A stretch of DNA of 64,000 nt from NCBI RefSeq assembly GCF_036014175.1, contig NZ_CP107917.1, positions 1,178,001-1,242,000 of the forward strand, read 5' to 3'. The notes below the pieces were generated by a model. The model saw only the letters and a list, made by a program, of their open reading frames with translations. It made no database searches and was not told the origin of the DNA. Made by a program: the position numbers and the translations under genes. Origin of the DNA: Streptomyces sp. NBC_00443. Lineage in GTDB: Bacteria > Actinomycetota > Actinomycetes > Streptomycetales > Streptomycetaceae. Below are positions 9,162 to 17,771 of this stretch, piece by piece (within the stretch, counting starts at the first letter, position 1; each line of letters begins with the position of its first letter).

Positions 9162-9323
9162 CGGGCACCGGCCGGGTGGCTGAGCGAGTTGGTCATGGCC
9201 CGCTTCTACCACCCCGGCGTGGCGTACGTCGCGCGGGAAGGTGAGAGGCGAGGGACATCCGGGCGTCAGCCCGCGACATCCGCCCTGTCCAGCAGGCTGC
9301 CCTACCTTCAACGTCCGGCGCTG

Positions 9324-9755
9324 TCAGGCCCCCGGCGGCACGGCCTGTTCGAAGCCGAGTTCGCGCAGGGCGGTGCGGAGTCTGTCGGCCGCCTCGTCCA
9401 GCGCGGACATGTCCTCCTCCGGCTTGGCGTGGGCGAAGTTCAGATCGCCCAGGCCCCACATGGGCGCGACATGAATGTGCAGGTGGGGCACCTCGAAACC
9501 GGCGATGAGCAGCCCGGCCCGCGGAGCGTCCCACGCCCGCTGCACGCCCTGGCCGACGGCCTGGGCGACCTGCATGCAGTGGGCCAGCAGTTCACCGTCG
9601 ACCTGCGTCCACTGGTCGACCTCGCGCCGGGGCACAACGAGGGTGTGGCCGGGCGTCAGCGGTGCGATGGACAGGAACGCCGTCGCGTGCGGGTCCTGCC
9701 AGACGAAACGGGCGGGAAGCTCTCCGTCGATGATGCGGGAGAAGACGGTGGTCAT
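9324..9755 (-). CDS. HIT-family protein
   Basis: 143-residue histidine-triad protein of the HINT/FHIT superfamily, which hydrolyses nucleotide phosphoramidates or related adducts. The signature HLHIHVAP is present near residue 92, and the N-terminal IIDGELPARFVWQD and PGHTLVVPRREV segments are typical. The ATG at 9755 opens a normal HIT N-terminus (MTTVFSRIIDGELP). It is a single gene followed by about 160 bases of non-coding DNA before the Nudix gene. Confidence 0.9.
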   Translation of the reverse strand: MTTVFSRIIDGELPARFVWQDPHATAFLSIAPLTPGHTLVVPRREVDQWTQVDGELLAHCMQVAQAVGQGVQRAWDAPRAGLLIAGFEVPHLHIHVAPMWGLGDLNFAHAKPEEDMSALDEAADRLRTALRELGFEQAVPPGA

Positions 9756-9905
9756 GCCGGGCCCCTTCGCTGCGGAAGATCTCTCGGAGCGAGCCTACGT
9801 TCCGAACAGCGCGTGCACCCGCTCCCGTTGACCTTCGACCGGCCGTCCCGGCAGGCGGACCGGTTCCGTTGGGCGGCGGGCCGGTGATTCCTACGCTCCT
9901 GCCCC

Positions 9906-10643
9906 ATGAGCGTTCTCACTGATGAGCCGGCCACCACGGACACGTCGCGAGTGGTCGAGACCGACGTCCTGATCACCGGCGCCGGCCCGTCGGGCCTCTA
10001 CGGCGCCTACTACGCGGGCTTTCGCGGACTGCGCGTCGCGGTCATGGACGTCCTGCCCCAGCAGGGCGGCCAGATCAGCGCGATGTACCCGGAGAAACCC
10101 ATCTTCGACATCGCCGGGTTCCCGTCGGTGCGCGGTCGCGACCTCGTCGAGAGTCTGGTCGCGCAGGCGGCGCCGTACGACCCGCGGTATCTGCTCGGAG
10201 AGCGCGCGGTCGACCTGGCCCACGCCTCGGACGGGCGGCCCGTCGTGCGCGGCGGACAGGGAACGACCGTGCGGGCCGGGGCCGTGGTGATCACCGGCGG
10301 CGTGGGGACGTTCACCCCGAGGCCGCTGCCGGCCGGTGAGGATTTCCTCGGCCGGGGGCAGGTGTACTTCGTGCCGGACGCGTCTGCCCACGCCGGGCAC
10401 GATGTCGTGGTCGTCGGTGGCGACAGCGCCTTCGACTGGGCGGCGATGCTCGCCCCGGTCGCCCGGTCCGTCACGCTCGTGCACCGCACCGCCCGCTTCC
10501 GTGCGCACCGGGCGAGCGTCGACAAAATCAGGGCCCTCGGCTTCGAGATCGTCACCGACTCCGAGGTGAGCGCGCTGCACGGCACCGCCCGCCTCGAAGG
10601 GCTCGAGGTCCGGCACCGGGTCACGAAGGACGCCCGAAAATGA
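9906..10643 (+). CDS. Ferredoxin-NADP reductase type 2-like flavoprotein, C-terminally truncated
   Basis: The 245 residues match the thioredoxin-reductase-like ferredoxin-NADP reductase family: FAD site GAGPSGLYGAYYAG near residue 25, QQGGQISAMYPEK near 56, and NADPH site VVVVGGDSAFDWA near 172. Family members are normally about 320-350 residues and end with a second FAD-contact region, which is absent here. The frame stops at 10641-10643, and the tRNA-Pro terminator hairpin begins four bases later. The gene therefore looks cut at the tRNA boundary, perhaps by an old integration or deletion. Whether the product folds is doubtful. Confidence 0.75.
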   Translation: MSVLTDEPATTDTSRVVETDVLITGAGPSGLYGAYYAGFRGLRVAVMDVLPQQGGQISAMYPEKPIFDIAGFPSVRGRDLVESLVAQAAPYDPRYLLGERAVDLAHASDGRPVVRGGQGTTVRAGAVVITGGVGTFTPRPLPAGEDFLGRGQVYFVPDASAHAGHDVVVVGGDSAFDWAAMLAPVARSVTLVHRTARFRAHRASVDKIRALGFEIVTDSEVSALHGTARLEGLEVRHRVTKDARK

Positions 10644-10646
10644 TCA

Positions 10647-10680
10647 AGGGCCGGTTTCGGAAACCTCCGAAACCGGCCCT
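10647..10680 (-). terminator. Terminator hairpin downstream of tRNA-Pro (first copy)
   Basis: A perfect 14-bp stem with a 6-base loop lies 20 bases downstream of the 3' end of the minus-strand tRNA. The hairpin can form on both strands and could also end transcription of the truncated reductase. On the tRNA strand it is followed by a short ATTTTC stretch a few bases away. Confidence 0.75.
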
Positions 10681-10699
10681 GACCTGCGACTTTCACAAG

Positions 10700-10773
<74 letters not shown>

Positions 10774-10870
10774 ATGCCTCTCACGCGGTGAACCGCGTGA
10801 TCGCGCGGACAGCACTTTACCGTACGGGGACGAGTGCGCCGAAGCGGGGCATCCGGCGAGGGGCCGGGCG

Positions 10871-11407
10871 ATGGACAATCGGTGGATGGGCAGCACATCG
10901 TCAGGAAGCCAGGCCGCAGCGCGGGACCGGGACAGCGAGGGGCGGGCACGCAACGCACGGCCCCGGGACGGTCTCGGGCGCCCCCTGCCGTACGACGCGG
11001 ACGGCGTCGACCGGCAGCCCGAGGGCGTCGTACGCACTCCGGAGCAGAGCGTCGTGGAGGCGCAGGAACTGCTGGACGCAGGGAAGCCGTTCCATGCGCA
11101 TGAGGTGTTCGAGGACGCCTGGAAGGCGGGGCCGGAGGGAGAGCGGGCCCTGTGGCGGGGGCTCGCGCAGCTTGCCGTGGGGCTCACTCACTCGGCGCGG
11201 GGGAACGTGACGGGCGGGCCGCGGCTGCTGCGGCGCGGGGCCGTGGCCGTGGAGGAGTGGGCGTCCGATGCCGGGGAGCGACGGCCGTACGGGATGGATC
11301 TCGCAGGGCTGAGCGCTTGGGCGCGGGACCTGGCGGGGATCGTGGAGGAGAGCGGGGAGGCCGTGGACGCGCGGGGCCGGGCGCCGAGGCTGCGGGGCGG
11401 GGCGTAG
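10871..11407 (+). CDS. DUF309 domain protein
   Basis: 178-residue protein whose middle contains the DUF309 signature FHAHEVFEDAWKAGPEGERA and LWRGLAQLAVGLTH, a small helical domain of unknown activity. The N-terminal 40 residues are polar and low in complexity. ATG 10871 is chosen because GAGGGG lies about eight bases upstream; an ATG at 10886 would also be possible. No partner is evident; the neighbours are a tRNA and cobF. Confidence 0.8.
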   Translation: MDNRWMGSTSSGSQAAARDRDSEGRARNARPRDGLGRPLPYDADGVDRQPEGVVRTPEQSVVEAQELLDAGKPFHAHEVFEDAWKAGPEGERALWRGLAQLAVGLTHSARGNVTGGPRLLRRGAVAVEEWASDAGERRPYGMDLAGLSAWARDLAGIVEESGEAVDARGRAPRLRGGA

Positions 11408-11494
11408 GGGCAAGGCGGGGTCGGCGGGCCACCTCACCATGGGCGGCGTGGACGCGGTGTCCTTGTTGTCAGTGGCGTGGGGCAGACTCGGGGT

Positions 11495-12268
11495 GTGCGA
11501 AAGATTCATGTCATCGGTATCGGCGCGGGCGACCCTGAGCAGCTGACGTTGCAGGCGGTCAGGGCGCTGCGGAGTACGGACGTGTTCTTCATCCTCGACA
11601 AGGGCGAGGTGAAGTCGGACCTCACGCAGCTGCGCCGGGACATGCTGGACGCGCACATACCGGAGGGCACGTACCGGGTGGTCGAGGCCCGGGACCCCGA
11701 GCGGGACCGGTCCGCCGGCGGTACCGCCTACTCCCCCGCCGTCGGGGACTGGCGCAGTGCGCGCGCCGGGATCTACGAGCGGCTGATCGCCGAGGAGCTG
11801 GGCGAGGACGAGACCGGCGCATTCCTGGTGTGGGGCGACCCCGCGCTGTACGACAGCACGCTCGGGATCCTGGAGGAGGTCCTGGACCAGGGCGCCGTCG
11901 CCTTCGAGTACGACGTCGTACCCGGCATCAGCAGCGTCTCCGCCCTCGTCGCCCGCCACCGGACGGGACTCAACCGGGTCGCCCGCCCCGTACAGATCAC
12001 CACCGGCCGCCGGCTGGCCGAGGGCTTCCCGGACGGCGTGGACGACGTCGTCGTGATGCTCGACGCCCACCAGACCTTCCAGCAGTACGCCGACCAGGAC
12101 ATCGACATCTACTGGGGCGCCTACATCGGCACCCCCGACGAGATCCTCGCCTCGGGCCCGATCGCCGAGACCGCACCACGCATCGAGACCCTGCGCGCGC
12201 AGGCACGGGAGCGCAAGGGCTGGATCATGGACACGTATCTGCTGCGCAGGAATCCGAAGGAGCAGTAG
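11495..12268 (+). CDS. cobF: Precorrin-6A synthase (deacetylating)
   Basis: SAM-dependent methyltransferase of aerobic cobalamin synthesis that methylates C-1 of precorrin-5 with loss of the acetyl group. The tetrapyrrole-methylase pattern is visible: N-terminal IHVIGIGAGDPEQLTLQ, FLVWGDPALYDST and DVVPGISSVSALVARH. It is 258 residues, a normal length. GTG 11495 places the conserved beta-strand at the N-terminus; GTG 11477 would add six residues without a better ribosome site. It faces cobK, which acts on the CobF product. Confidence 0.9.
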   Translation: MRKIHVIGIGAGDPEQLTLQAVRALRSTDVFFILDKGEVKSDLTQLRRDMLDAHIPEGTYRVVEARDPERDRSAGGTAYSPAVGDWRSARAGIYERLIAEELGEDETGAFLVWGDPALYDSTLGILEEVLDQGAVAFEYDVVPGISSVSALVARHRTGLNRVARPVQITTGRRLAEGFPDGVDDVVVMLDAHQTFQQYADQDIDIYWGAYIGTPDEILASGPIAETAPRIETLRAQARERKGWIMDTYLLRRNPKEQ

Positions 12269-12276
12269 GCGCCTAC

Positions 12277-12293
12277 GCCCCGTGGGCTACGGG
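12277..12293. terminator. Weak bidirectional hairpin between cobF and cobK
   Basis: CCCCGT (12277-12282) pairs with ACGGGG (12288-12293) around a five-base loop in the 50-base gap between two convergent genes. The stem is short, so this is a tentative terminator. Confidence 0.35.
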
Positions 12294-12318
12294 GTGAGGG
12301 TCGGTCGGCGACCGAGCA

Positions 12319-13065
12319 TCACCCACTGACGCCGAGCCGCTCCAGGACCCCCGCCACCTCCGACACCGCCTCCACGCCCTCAGGGAGCGGCGGGCGGCGT
12401 ACGAGCACGACGGGTAGGGCGAGTTGGCGGGCCGCTGTCAGCTTGGCTGCGGTTGCCGTGCCGCCACTGTCCTTCGTCACGAGGGTGTCGATGCGGTGTT
12501 CGCGTAGGAGGGCCGACTCTTCGGGGAGAGTGAACGGGCCGCGGGACAGGAGTACTTCGGTCTGCGGGGGCATCGGTGGCTCGGGCGGATCGACGGAGCG
12601 TACGACGAAGTGCAGGTCCGTGAGGTGGGCGAAGGACGCGAGGCCCAGGCGGCCGGTGGTCAGGAAGACACGGTGGGCGAGGCCGGGCAGGAGGGCCGCG
12701 GCTTCGTCGAGCGAAGCGACCTCGTGCCAGCGGTCCCCGGGGCCGGGGCGCCAGCCGGGCCGGCGCAGGACCACCGCGGGCACCCCGGTCGCCGTCGCGG
12801 CACGGACCGCGTTCGCCGTGATCGACTCGGCGAAGGGGTGCGTGGCGTCGACGACGGTGTCGACGTGCTCGGCGCGCAGCCAGTCGGCCAGGCCCTGCGC
12901 GCCGCCGAAGCCGCCGATGCGTACGTCCCCCGCGACCGCGCCCGGGCGCCCCACACGCCCCGCGAGCGAGGTGGTGACGCGGACGCCGGGGTGCGCCGCC
13001 AGCGCGGCGGCGAGTTCGCGGGCCTCGGTGGTGCCGCCGAGGATCAGGACGTGGCGGGGGGACAT
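12319..13065 (-). CDS. cobK: Precorrin-6A reductase
   Basis: NADPH-dependent reductase that converts precorrin-6A to precorrin-6B in the aerobic corrin pathway. The 248-residue protein opens with the Rossmann motif HVLILGGTTEARELA and contains DATHPFAESIT, typical of CobK/CbiJ, and VTKDSGGTATAAKL near the C-terminus. ATG 13065 begins MSPRHVLILGG. It is convergent with cobF; other corrin genes are not in the window. Confidence 0.92.
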   Translation of the reverse strand: MSPRHVLILGGTTEARELAAALAAHPGVRVTTSLAGRVGRPGAVAGDVRIGGFGGAQGLADWLRAEHVDTVVDATHPFAESITANAVRAATATGVPAVVLRRPGWRPGPGDRWHEVASLDEAAALLPGLAHRVFLTTGRLGLASFAHLTDLHFVVRSVDPPEPPMPPQTEVLLSRGPFTLPEESALLREHRIDTLVTKDSGGTATAAKLTAARQLALPVVLVRRPPLPEGVEAVSEVAGVLERLGVSG

Positions 13066-13118
13066 GGGGCGAGCGTACGTCGTGCCGTCCGCTGCGATGC
13101 CGCCGCCCTGAGCACCGC

Positions 13119-13160
13119 GAACGCCCGGAACACCGCGAACACTATGAACACAACGAACGG
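13119..13160. repeat. Five iteron-like GAAC repeats at exact 9-bp spacing
   Basis: GAAC starts at 13119, 13128, 13137, 13146 and 13155, each followed by A or G and then C, in the divergent gap between cobK and the secreted hydrolase. The register is exact over five units. It could be a cooperative protein-binding array controlling one or both genes, or a chance low-complexity tract. Confidence 0.5.
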
Positions 13161-13243
13161 ACCCGTGGTTCCTCGTCCCGCCTCTCCCTAGCATCGCGGC
13201 GCACGGCTCGACGACGCGCCGAAGAGGAACGAGGAGCAGGGTC

Positions 13244-14719
13244 TTGGACTGGACGAGAACCCCCGCAGTGATCCGCAGGTCTGTCGCATGGACCCCCCAC
13301 CGGCGCACGACGCTGACCGCCCTGCTGGCCGGTGCCCTCGCCGCCGGCTTCCTCGTCGGCGCGTCGAACGCCCGGGGAGAGACCGGCGAGACGGCGGCCC
13401 CGGCTCGCGCCGAATGCCCCGCCGCGGTCGCCGACAAGGCCACCTGCTACACCGGCGTGGACCCCAACGGCGCCTACTACGCGATAGCCGTACCCGACGA
13501 CTGGAACGGCTCTCTCGTCGTCCACGCCCACGGCGGCCCCGACCTCGGTGCGGAGTCCGACCCCGGCCGCAGCCTCGACGATCTGGGGCGCTGGTCGGTG
13601 ATGGTGCAGGAGGGCTACGCCTGGGCGGGTTCGTCGTACCGCCGGGGCGGTTACGGGACGCGGATGGCCGCCGCGGACACGGAGAGCGTGCGCCGGCTGT
13701 TCGTCGGTGAGTTCGGCAAGCCCCGGCGGACGTATGTGCACGGCCAGTCGTGGGGCGGGAACGTCGCCGCGAAGGTCGTGGAGACATACGGCGACCGGCG
13801 CGGGGCGTACGACGGGGCGCTGCTCACCAACGGCGTCCTCGGCGGGGGCTCGCGCGGCTACGACTACCGCATCGACCTGCGCGTCGTCTACCAGTACTAC
13901 TGCGGCAACCACCCCCGCCCGACCGAGCCGCAGTACCCGCTGTGGCAGGGCCTGCGCGCCGGCTCGACCATGACCAGCGCCGGGCTGCGCGCCCGGCTGC
14001 AGGAGTGCACGGGCTACGCGTCGGCGCCGCAGGAGCGGACCGCGCTCCAGCAGCGCAACCTCGACGACATCCTCGCCGTCACGCGGATCCCGGAGCGCAC
14101 GCTGGAGTCGCATCTGCGGTTCGCCACCTTCACGTTCCGGGACATCGTGCACGACCGCCTCGGGGACCGGAACCCGTTCGGCAACCGGGGCGTGCGGTAC
14201 TCCAGGTCGCATGACGACAAGGCGCTCAACGCCGGTGTCGAGCGTTTCGCCCCCGACCCCACGGCCGTACGCGATCTGTCCTACGACAGCGATCTCACGG
14301 GCAAGGTCGCGATCCCGGTGCTGACGATGCACGCGATCGACGACCCGACGGCGTTCGTCGAGCACGAGGCGGCCTACCGGGCCACGCTGCACGGGGCCCG
14401 GCGGGACGGGCATCTGGTGCAGACGTTCACGCGGGAGGCCGAGCACAGTGAGCTGAGCGACGCCGAGTACGCCAACTCCATTGCCGCCCTGGACAAGTGG
14501 GTGCGCGGCGGCAAGAAGCCGACGGCCGGGTCGGTCGCGGCGTCGTGCGCGGCGTTCGACCGCACGTACGGCACCGGCTGCTTCTACGACCCGGCGTTCC
14601 GCCCGGCTCCGTACGCCACGCGCGTCGAGCCGCGACCGGGCGGGCTGCGGTGGCCCGCCATGACGTCGGCTCAGGAGCGGGCGTGGAGCAGGATCGAGGG
14701 TGTCGGGATCACGCCCTGA
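13244..14719 (+). CDS. Secreted alpha/beta hydrolase
   Basis: 491-residue exported hydrolase. A signal peptide is visible: basic residues (RRSVAWTPHRRT), then a hydrophobic stretch LTALLAGALAAGFLVGA, then cleavage around SNARG. The nucleophile elbow is YVHGQSWGGN, with Ser as nucleophile; a later MHAIDDPTAF and EAEHSELSD supply plausible Asp and His of the triad. Four to six Cys residues in the mature part fit an extracellular protein. TTG 13244 is used because GAGGAG lies about seven bases upstream; GTG 13268 is an alternative. The substrate is unknown; esterase or peptidase activity is possible. Confidence 0.75.
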   Translation: MDWTRTPAVIRRSVAWTPHRRTTLTALLAGALAAGFLVGASNARGETGETAAPARAECPAAVADKATCYTGVDPNGAYYAIAVPDDWNGSLVVHAHGGPDLGAESDPGRSLDDLGRWSVMVQEGYAWAGSSYRRGGYGTRMAAADTESVRRLFVGEFGKPRRTYVHGQSWGGNVAAKVVETYGDRRGAYDGALLTNGVLGGGSRGYDYRIDLRVVYQYYCGNHPRPTEPQYPLWQGLRAGSTMTSAGLRARLQECTGYASAPQERTALQQRNLDDILAVTRIPERTLESHLRFATFTFRDIVHDRLGDRNPFGNRGVRYSRSHDDKALNAGVERFAPDPTAVRDLSYDSDLTGKVAIPVLTMHAIDDPTAFVEHEAAYRATLHGARRDGHLVQTFTREAEHSELSDAEYANSIAALDKWVRGGKKPTAGSVAASCAAFDRTYGTGCFYDPAFRPAPYATRVEPRPGGLRWPAMTSAQERAWSRIEGVGITP

Positions 14720-14754
14720 CCTGTGCCGGGAGGATCGCTGGCTATGGTCCTGGC

Positions 14755-14808
14755 ATGGAATCCGTAGGTGGCGTGGAATCCGTACGTGGCATGCAATCCC
14801 TGCGTGCC
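14755..14808 (+). repeat. Three tandem 18-bp units, each opening with a start codon
   Basis: Units 14755-14772, 14773-14790 and 14791-14808 share the pattern start codon, GAATCC or CAATCC, then GT/CTG-rich codons and GGC/GCC. They translate as MESVGG, VESVRG and MQSLRA at the head of the HAD gene. The repeat triplicates the potential initiation site. Confidence 0.8.
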
Positions 14809-15609
14809 GTTCTGATCGACATCGACGGGGTGCTCACCGTCTCGTGGCAGCCGCTGCCGGGGGCCGTCGAGGCGCTGCGGGAGATCCGCGAGGCCGGGCT
14901 CGGTGTCGCACTGGTCACGAACACGACCTCGCGGACCCGGGCGTCGATCGCGCGGACGCTGGCGGACGCCGGGTTCCCGGTGTCCGCCGAGGACATCCTG
15001 ACCGCGCCCGCCGTCACCGCCGCGTATCTGGCGGAGCACTCTCCGGGGGCGCGGTGTGTGCTGCTGAACAGCGGGGACATCGCGGAGGACCTGGGCGGAG
15101 TCGCTGTCCTGAGAGATGACGAGGGCGCGGGCGACCAGTCCGTTCCGGACGTCGTGGTCGTCGGGGGTGCCGGGCCCGAGTTCGGCTATGCGGCGCTGAA
15201 CCGGGCCTTCGGGCATCTGCAGCGCGGGGCGCGGCTGGTGGCCATGCACCGGAATCTGTACTGGCGTACCGATGACGGGTTGCAGCTGGACACCGGCGCG
15301 TTCCTGGCCGGCCTGGAGAAGGCGGCGCGGGTCGAGGCTGAGATCACGGGGAAGCCGTCGGCCGCGTTCTTCGAGGCGGCCCTGGCGCATGTGGGGGCCG
15401 GCGCGGGCGAGGCGGTGATGGTCGGGGACGACGTCGAGTCCGATGTGCTGGCGGCGCAGCGGGCCGGGGTCAGGGGCGTGCTGGTCAGGACCGGGAAGTA
15501 TCTGCCCGAGACGCACCGGGCCGCGAGCGGCACGCCCGACCATGTGATCGACTCCTTCGCCGATCTGCCCGCCCTGCTGAGGGAGCTGCGGGGGGCAGCG
15601 CAGGAGTAG
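14755..15609 (+). CDS. HAD-IIA family phosphatase
   Basis: 284-residue HAD hydrolase of the NagD/4-nitrophenylphosphatase group. Motif I is VLIDIDGVLT (residues about 17-26), motif II is VTNTTSRTR, the lysine is in ITGKPSAAFF and motif IV is MVGDDVESDV. It would dephosphorylate a small phosphorylated metabolite in the cytoplasm. The first 18 residues come from a threefold repeat of an 18-base unit, each beginning with a start codon, so the true start may be 14755, 14773 or 14791. It is tail-to-tail with the TauE gene. Confidence 0.85.
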   Translation: MESVGGVESVRGMQSLRAVLIDIDGVLTVSWQPLPGAVEALREIREAGLGVALVTNTTSRTRASIARTLADAGFPVSAEDILTAPAVTAAYLAEHSPGARCVLLNSGDIAEDLGGVAVLRDDEGAGDQSVPDVVVVGGAGPEFGYAALNRAFGHLQRGARLVAMHRNLYWRTDDGLQLDTGAFLAGLEKAARVEAEITGKPSAAFFEAALAHVGAGAGEAVMVGDDVESDVLAAQRAGVRGVLVRTGKYLPETHRAASGTPDHVIDSFADLPALLRELRGAAQE

Positions 15610-15612
15610 GGG

Positions 15613-16386
15613 TCAGCGCAGGAGTAGCTGGAGGCCGCCGACGACCGTCGCCGCGATCACCAGGTGCTCGAACAGCCGCTGGTTGATCCGGTTCACCGCC
15701 CATTTGCCGAGGAACGCGCCGGGCACGACGAAGAGCACGAGCGCCGCGTCGAGCAGGAGCGAGGAGCCGTCGATCAGGCCGAGTCCGGCGCTGAAGGGCA
15801 CCTTGGAGACGTTGACGATCAGGAAGAAGAAGGCGGACGTCCCGAGGAAGCCGAGCTTGCGGAAGCCGGCCGACAGCAGGTACATCGACATCACCGGGCC
15901 GCCCGCGTTGGCGACCATCGTGGTGAAGCCGCCGAGGACGCCGTACGAGCGGGCCTTGACCCGGCCGGTCCGGCTGGTGACCGAGTCCGGCTCCGCCTCC
16001 TGCTCGGCGGTACGGCGGCGCCACACCGTCACGCCCGCCATCATCAGCAGGATCGCGCCGATCGACGTACGGACGATGCCGTCGTCGGCCCAGACGAGGA
16101 ACAGCGTGCCGAAGACGACGCCGGCCGCGACCGCGGGGAACAGCCGCCACAGCGTGGGCCAGTGGGCGTGCCTTCGGTAGGTGAGGACGGCGAGGACGTC
16201 CCCGGCGATCAGGATCGGCAGCAGCACGCCGGTGGAGGCGCGGGCGGGGAGGACGGCGGCGAAGATCGCGAGGCTGACCGTGTTGGCCCCGCTGACGGCC
16301 GTTTTCGAGAAGCCGACGAGCAGGGCCGCGAAGGCGAGCGCGGCGAACTCCCAGCCTGTTATGTGCCAAAGCGTCATCGTGTCCAT
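15613..16386 (-). CDS. TauE/SafE-family sulfite exporter-like membrane protein
   Basis: 257-residue integral membrane protein with about eight hydrophobic segments in the two-repeat TauE/SafE layout: AALAFAALLVGFSKTAVSGANTV in the first repeat and YGVLGGFTTMVANAGGPV in the second. The family exports small sulfur- or carbon-containing anions, but the substrate here is not known. ATG 16386 begins MDTMTLWHITG; ATG 16377 is an alternative, and neither has a strong ribosome site. Confidence 0.85.
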   Translation of the reverse strand: MDTMTLWHITGWEFAALAFAALLVGFSKTAVSGANTVSLAIFAAVLPARASTGVLLPILIAGDVLAVLTYRRHAHWPTLWRLFPAVAAGVVFGTLFLVWADDGIVRTSIGAILLMMAGVTVWRRRTAEQEAEPDSVTSRTGRVKARSYGVLGGFTTMVANAGGPVMSMYLLSAGFRKLGFLGTSAFFFLIVNVSKVPFSAGLGLIDGSSLLLDAALVLFVVPGAFLGKWAVNRINQRLFEHLVIAATVVGGLQLLLR

Positions 16387-16452
16387 GCGGAGACCGATGG
16401 TATGTGCAGACAACAGGTACTGGTAAGGACCGTCTCGCCAGTTGGGAGATTG

Positions 16453-17640
16453 CTAGTGCCGCTCCACCAGCACCGCGCTCCCCTGCCCGACGCCCACGCA
16501 CATGGTCGCCAGCCCCCGTTCGGCACCTGTGCGCCGCATCCGGTGCAGCAGCGTCGTGAGGATCCGCGCACCGGAGCTGCCCAGCGGATGCCCCAGCGCG
16601 ATCGCGCCGCCGCTGGCGTTGACCCGCTCGGGGTCGATGCCGAGCTCGTCGACGCAGGCGAGGGCCTGCGCCGCGAACGCCTCGTTGAACTCGGCTTCCT
16701 GGATGTCGCCGATCGTCCAGTCGGCGCGGGCCAGGACCCTGCGGGTGGCGGGGACCGGGCCGATGCCCATCACGTCCGGGTGGACACCCGCCGAGCCGCC
16801 GGCGACGTAGCGGCCCAGGGACTCCAGGCCGAGTTCGTTGAGGGCCTCCTCGCTGACGAGGAGCAGTGCGGCCGCGCCGTCGTTCATCGGTGAGGCGTTG
16901 CCCGCGGTGACCGTGCCGCCCTGCCGGAAGACCGGCTTCAGCCGGGCCAGTTTCTCGTACGACGTGTCCTCGCGAATGCACTCGTCGCTGTCGACGAGCA
17001 CGCCGTCCGGGCGCTCGACCGGCAGGAGTTCGTCGTCGAAGTGGCCGTTCTTGCGGGCCTCGGCGGCCCGTTGGTGGCTGCGCAGGGCGAAGTCGTCCTG
17101 CCGTTCGCGCGGGATGCCGTATCGCTCGGCGACCTCCTCGGCCGTCTCGCCCATGGCCAGCAGGCCGTGCAGTTCCTTCATCGCCGGGTTGACCAGGCGC
17201 CAGCCGAGCCGGGTGTCGACGGTCTCGATGCGGTGGGGCAACGCCTCGTCGGGGCGGGGCAGGACGAAGGGGGCGCGGCTCATCGACTCGGAGCCGCCGG
17301 CGAGCACGATGTCGGCCTCGCCTGCCGCGACGGTGCGGGCGGCCGACGTCACCGCCTCCAGGCCGGACGCGCACAGGCGGTTGACCGTGGCGCCGGGGAC
17401 CGACTCGGGCAGCCCGGCGAGGAGCGCGGCCATGCGGGCGACGTTGCGGTTGTCCTCGCCCGCCTGGTTGGCGGCGCCCCAGTAGACGTCGTCGATGCGC
17501 GCCGGGTCGAGTGCGGGCACCTCGGCGACGAGGCCCCGGATCACGGTCGCGGCGAGGTCGTCGGGCCGTACCGACGACAGCGCTCCGCGCAGCTTGCCGA
17601 TGGGGGTGCGGCGGGCGGCCGCGAAGTGGACGGGACGCAC
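16453..17640 (-). CDS. Thiolase (acetyl-CoA/beta-ketoadipyl-CoA acyltransferase type)
   Basis: 395-residue type-II thiolase. The acyl-accepting Cys90 lies in TVNRLCASGLEAV, the catalytic His in IALGHPLGSSGAR and the second Cys in MCVGVGQGSAV. The N-terminal half, with ANQAGEDNRNVARMAALLAGLP, closely resembles the PcaF/PaaJ beta-ketoadipyl-CoA thiolases as I remember them, so an aromatic-degradation role is as likely as fatty-acid oxidation. No other pathway gene is adjacent. ATG, or another start just before RPVHFAAA, at 17640 fits; the candidate operator at 17683-17697 lies about 45 bases upstream. Confidence 0.9.
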   Translation of the reverse strand: MRPVHFAAARRTPIGKLRGALSSVRPDDLAATVIRGLVAEVPALDPARIDDVYWGAANQAGEDNRNVARMAALLAGLPESVPGATVNRLCASGLEAVTSAARTVAAGEADIVLAGGSESMSRAPFVLPRPDEALPHRIETVDTRLGWRLVNPAMKELHGLLAMGETAEEVAERYGIPRERQDDFALRSHQRAAEARKNGHFDDELLPVERPDGVLVDSDECIREDTSYEKLARLKPVFRQGGTVTAGNASPMNDGAAALLLVSEEALNELGLESLGRYVAGGSAGVHPDVMGIGPVPATRRVLARADWTIGDIQEAEFNEAFAAQALACVDELGIDPERVNASGGAIALGHPLGSSGARILTTLLHRMRRTGAERGLATMCVGVGQGSAVLVERH

Positions 17641-17682
17641 GACAGGACTCCTGACCGGGCCGGATGGATCGGCACCCTGTTA

Positions 17683-17697
17683 ATTAGCACCGCTAGT
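17683..17697. promoter_or_regulatory. Candidate operator between divergent thiolase and hydrolase genes
   Basis: ATTAGC-ACC-GCTAGT is a 15-bp dyad with five of six arm positions matched, in an AT-richer patch (TTAATTAGC ... GGACTATAG) that stands out from the GC-rich surroundings. It is placed to control the minus-strand thiolase, the plus-strand hydrolase or both. The regulator is unknown. Confidence 0.5.
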
Positions 17698-17771
17698 TTT
17701 GGACTATAGACCGCTTTGCCGCCCGCTGGGAAGATCCCCTGGGGACCCGCACCGACACAGCCGGAGGAAGC

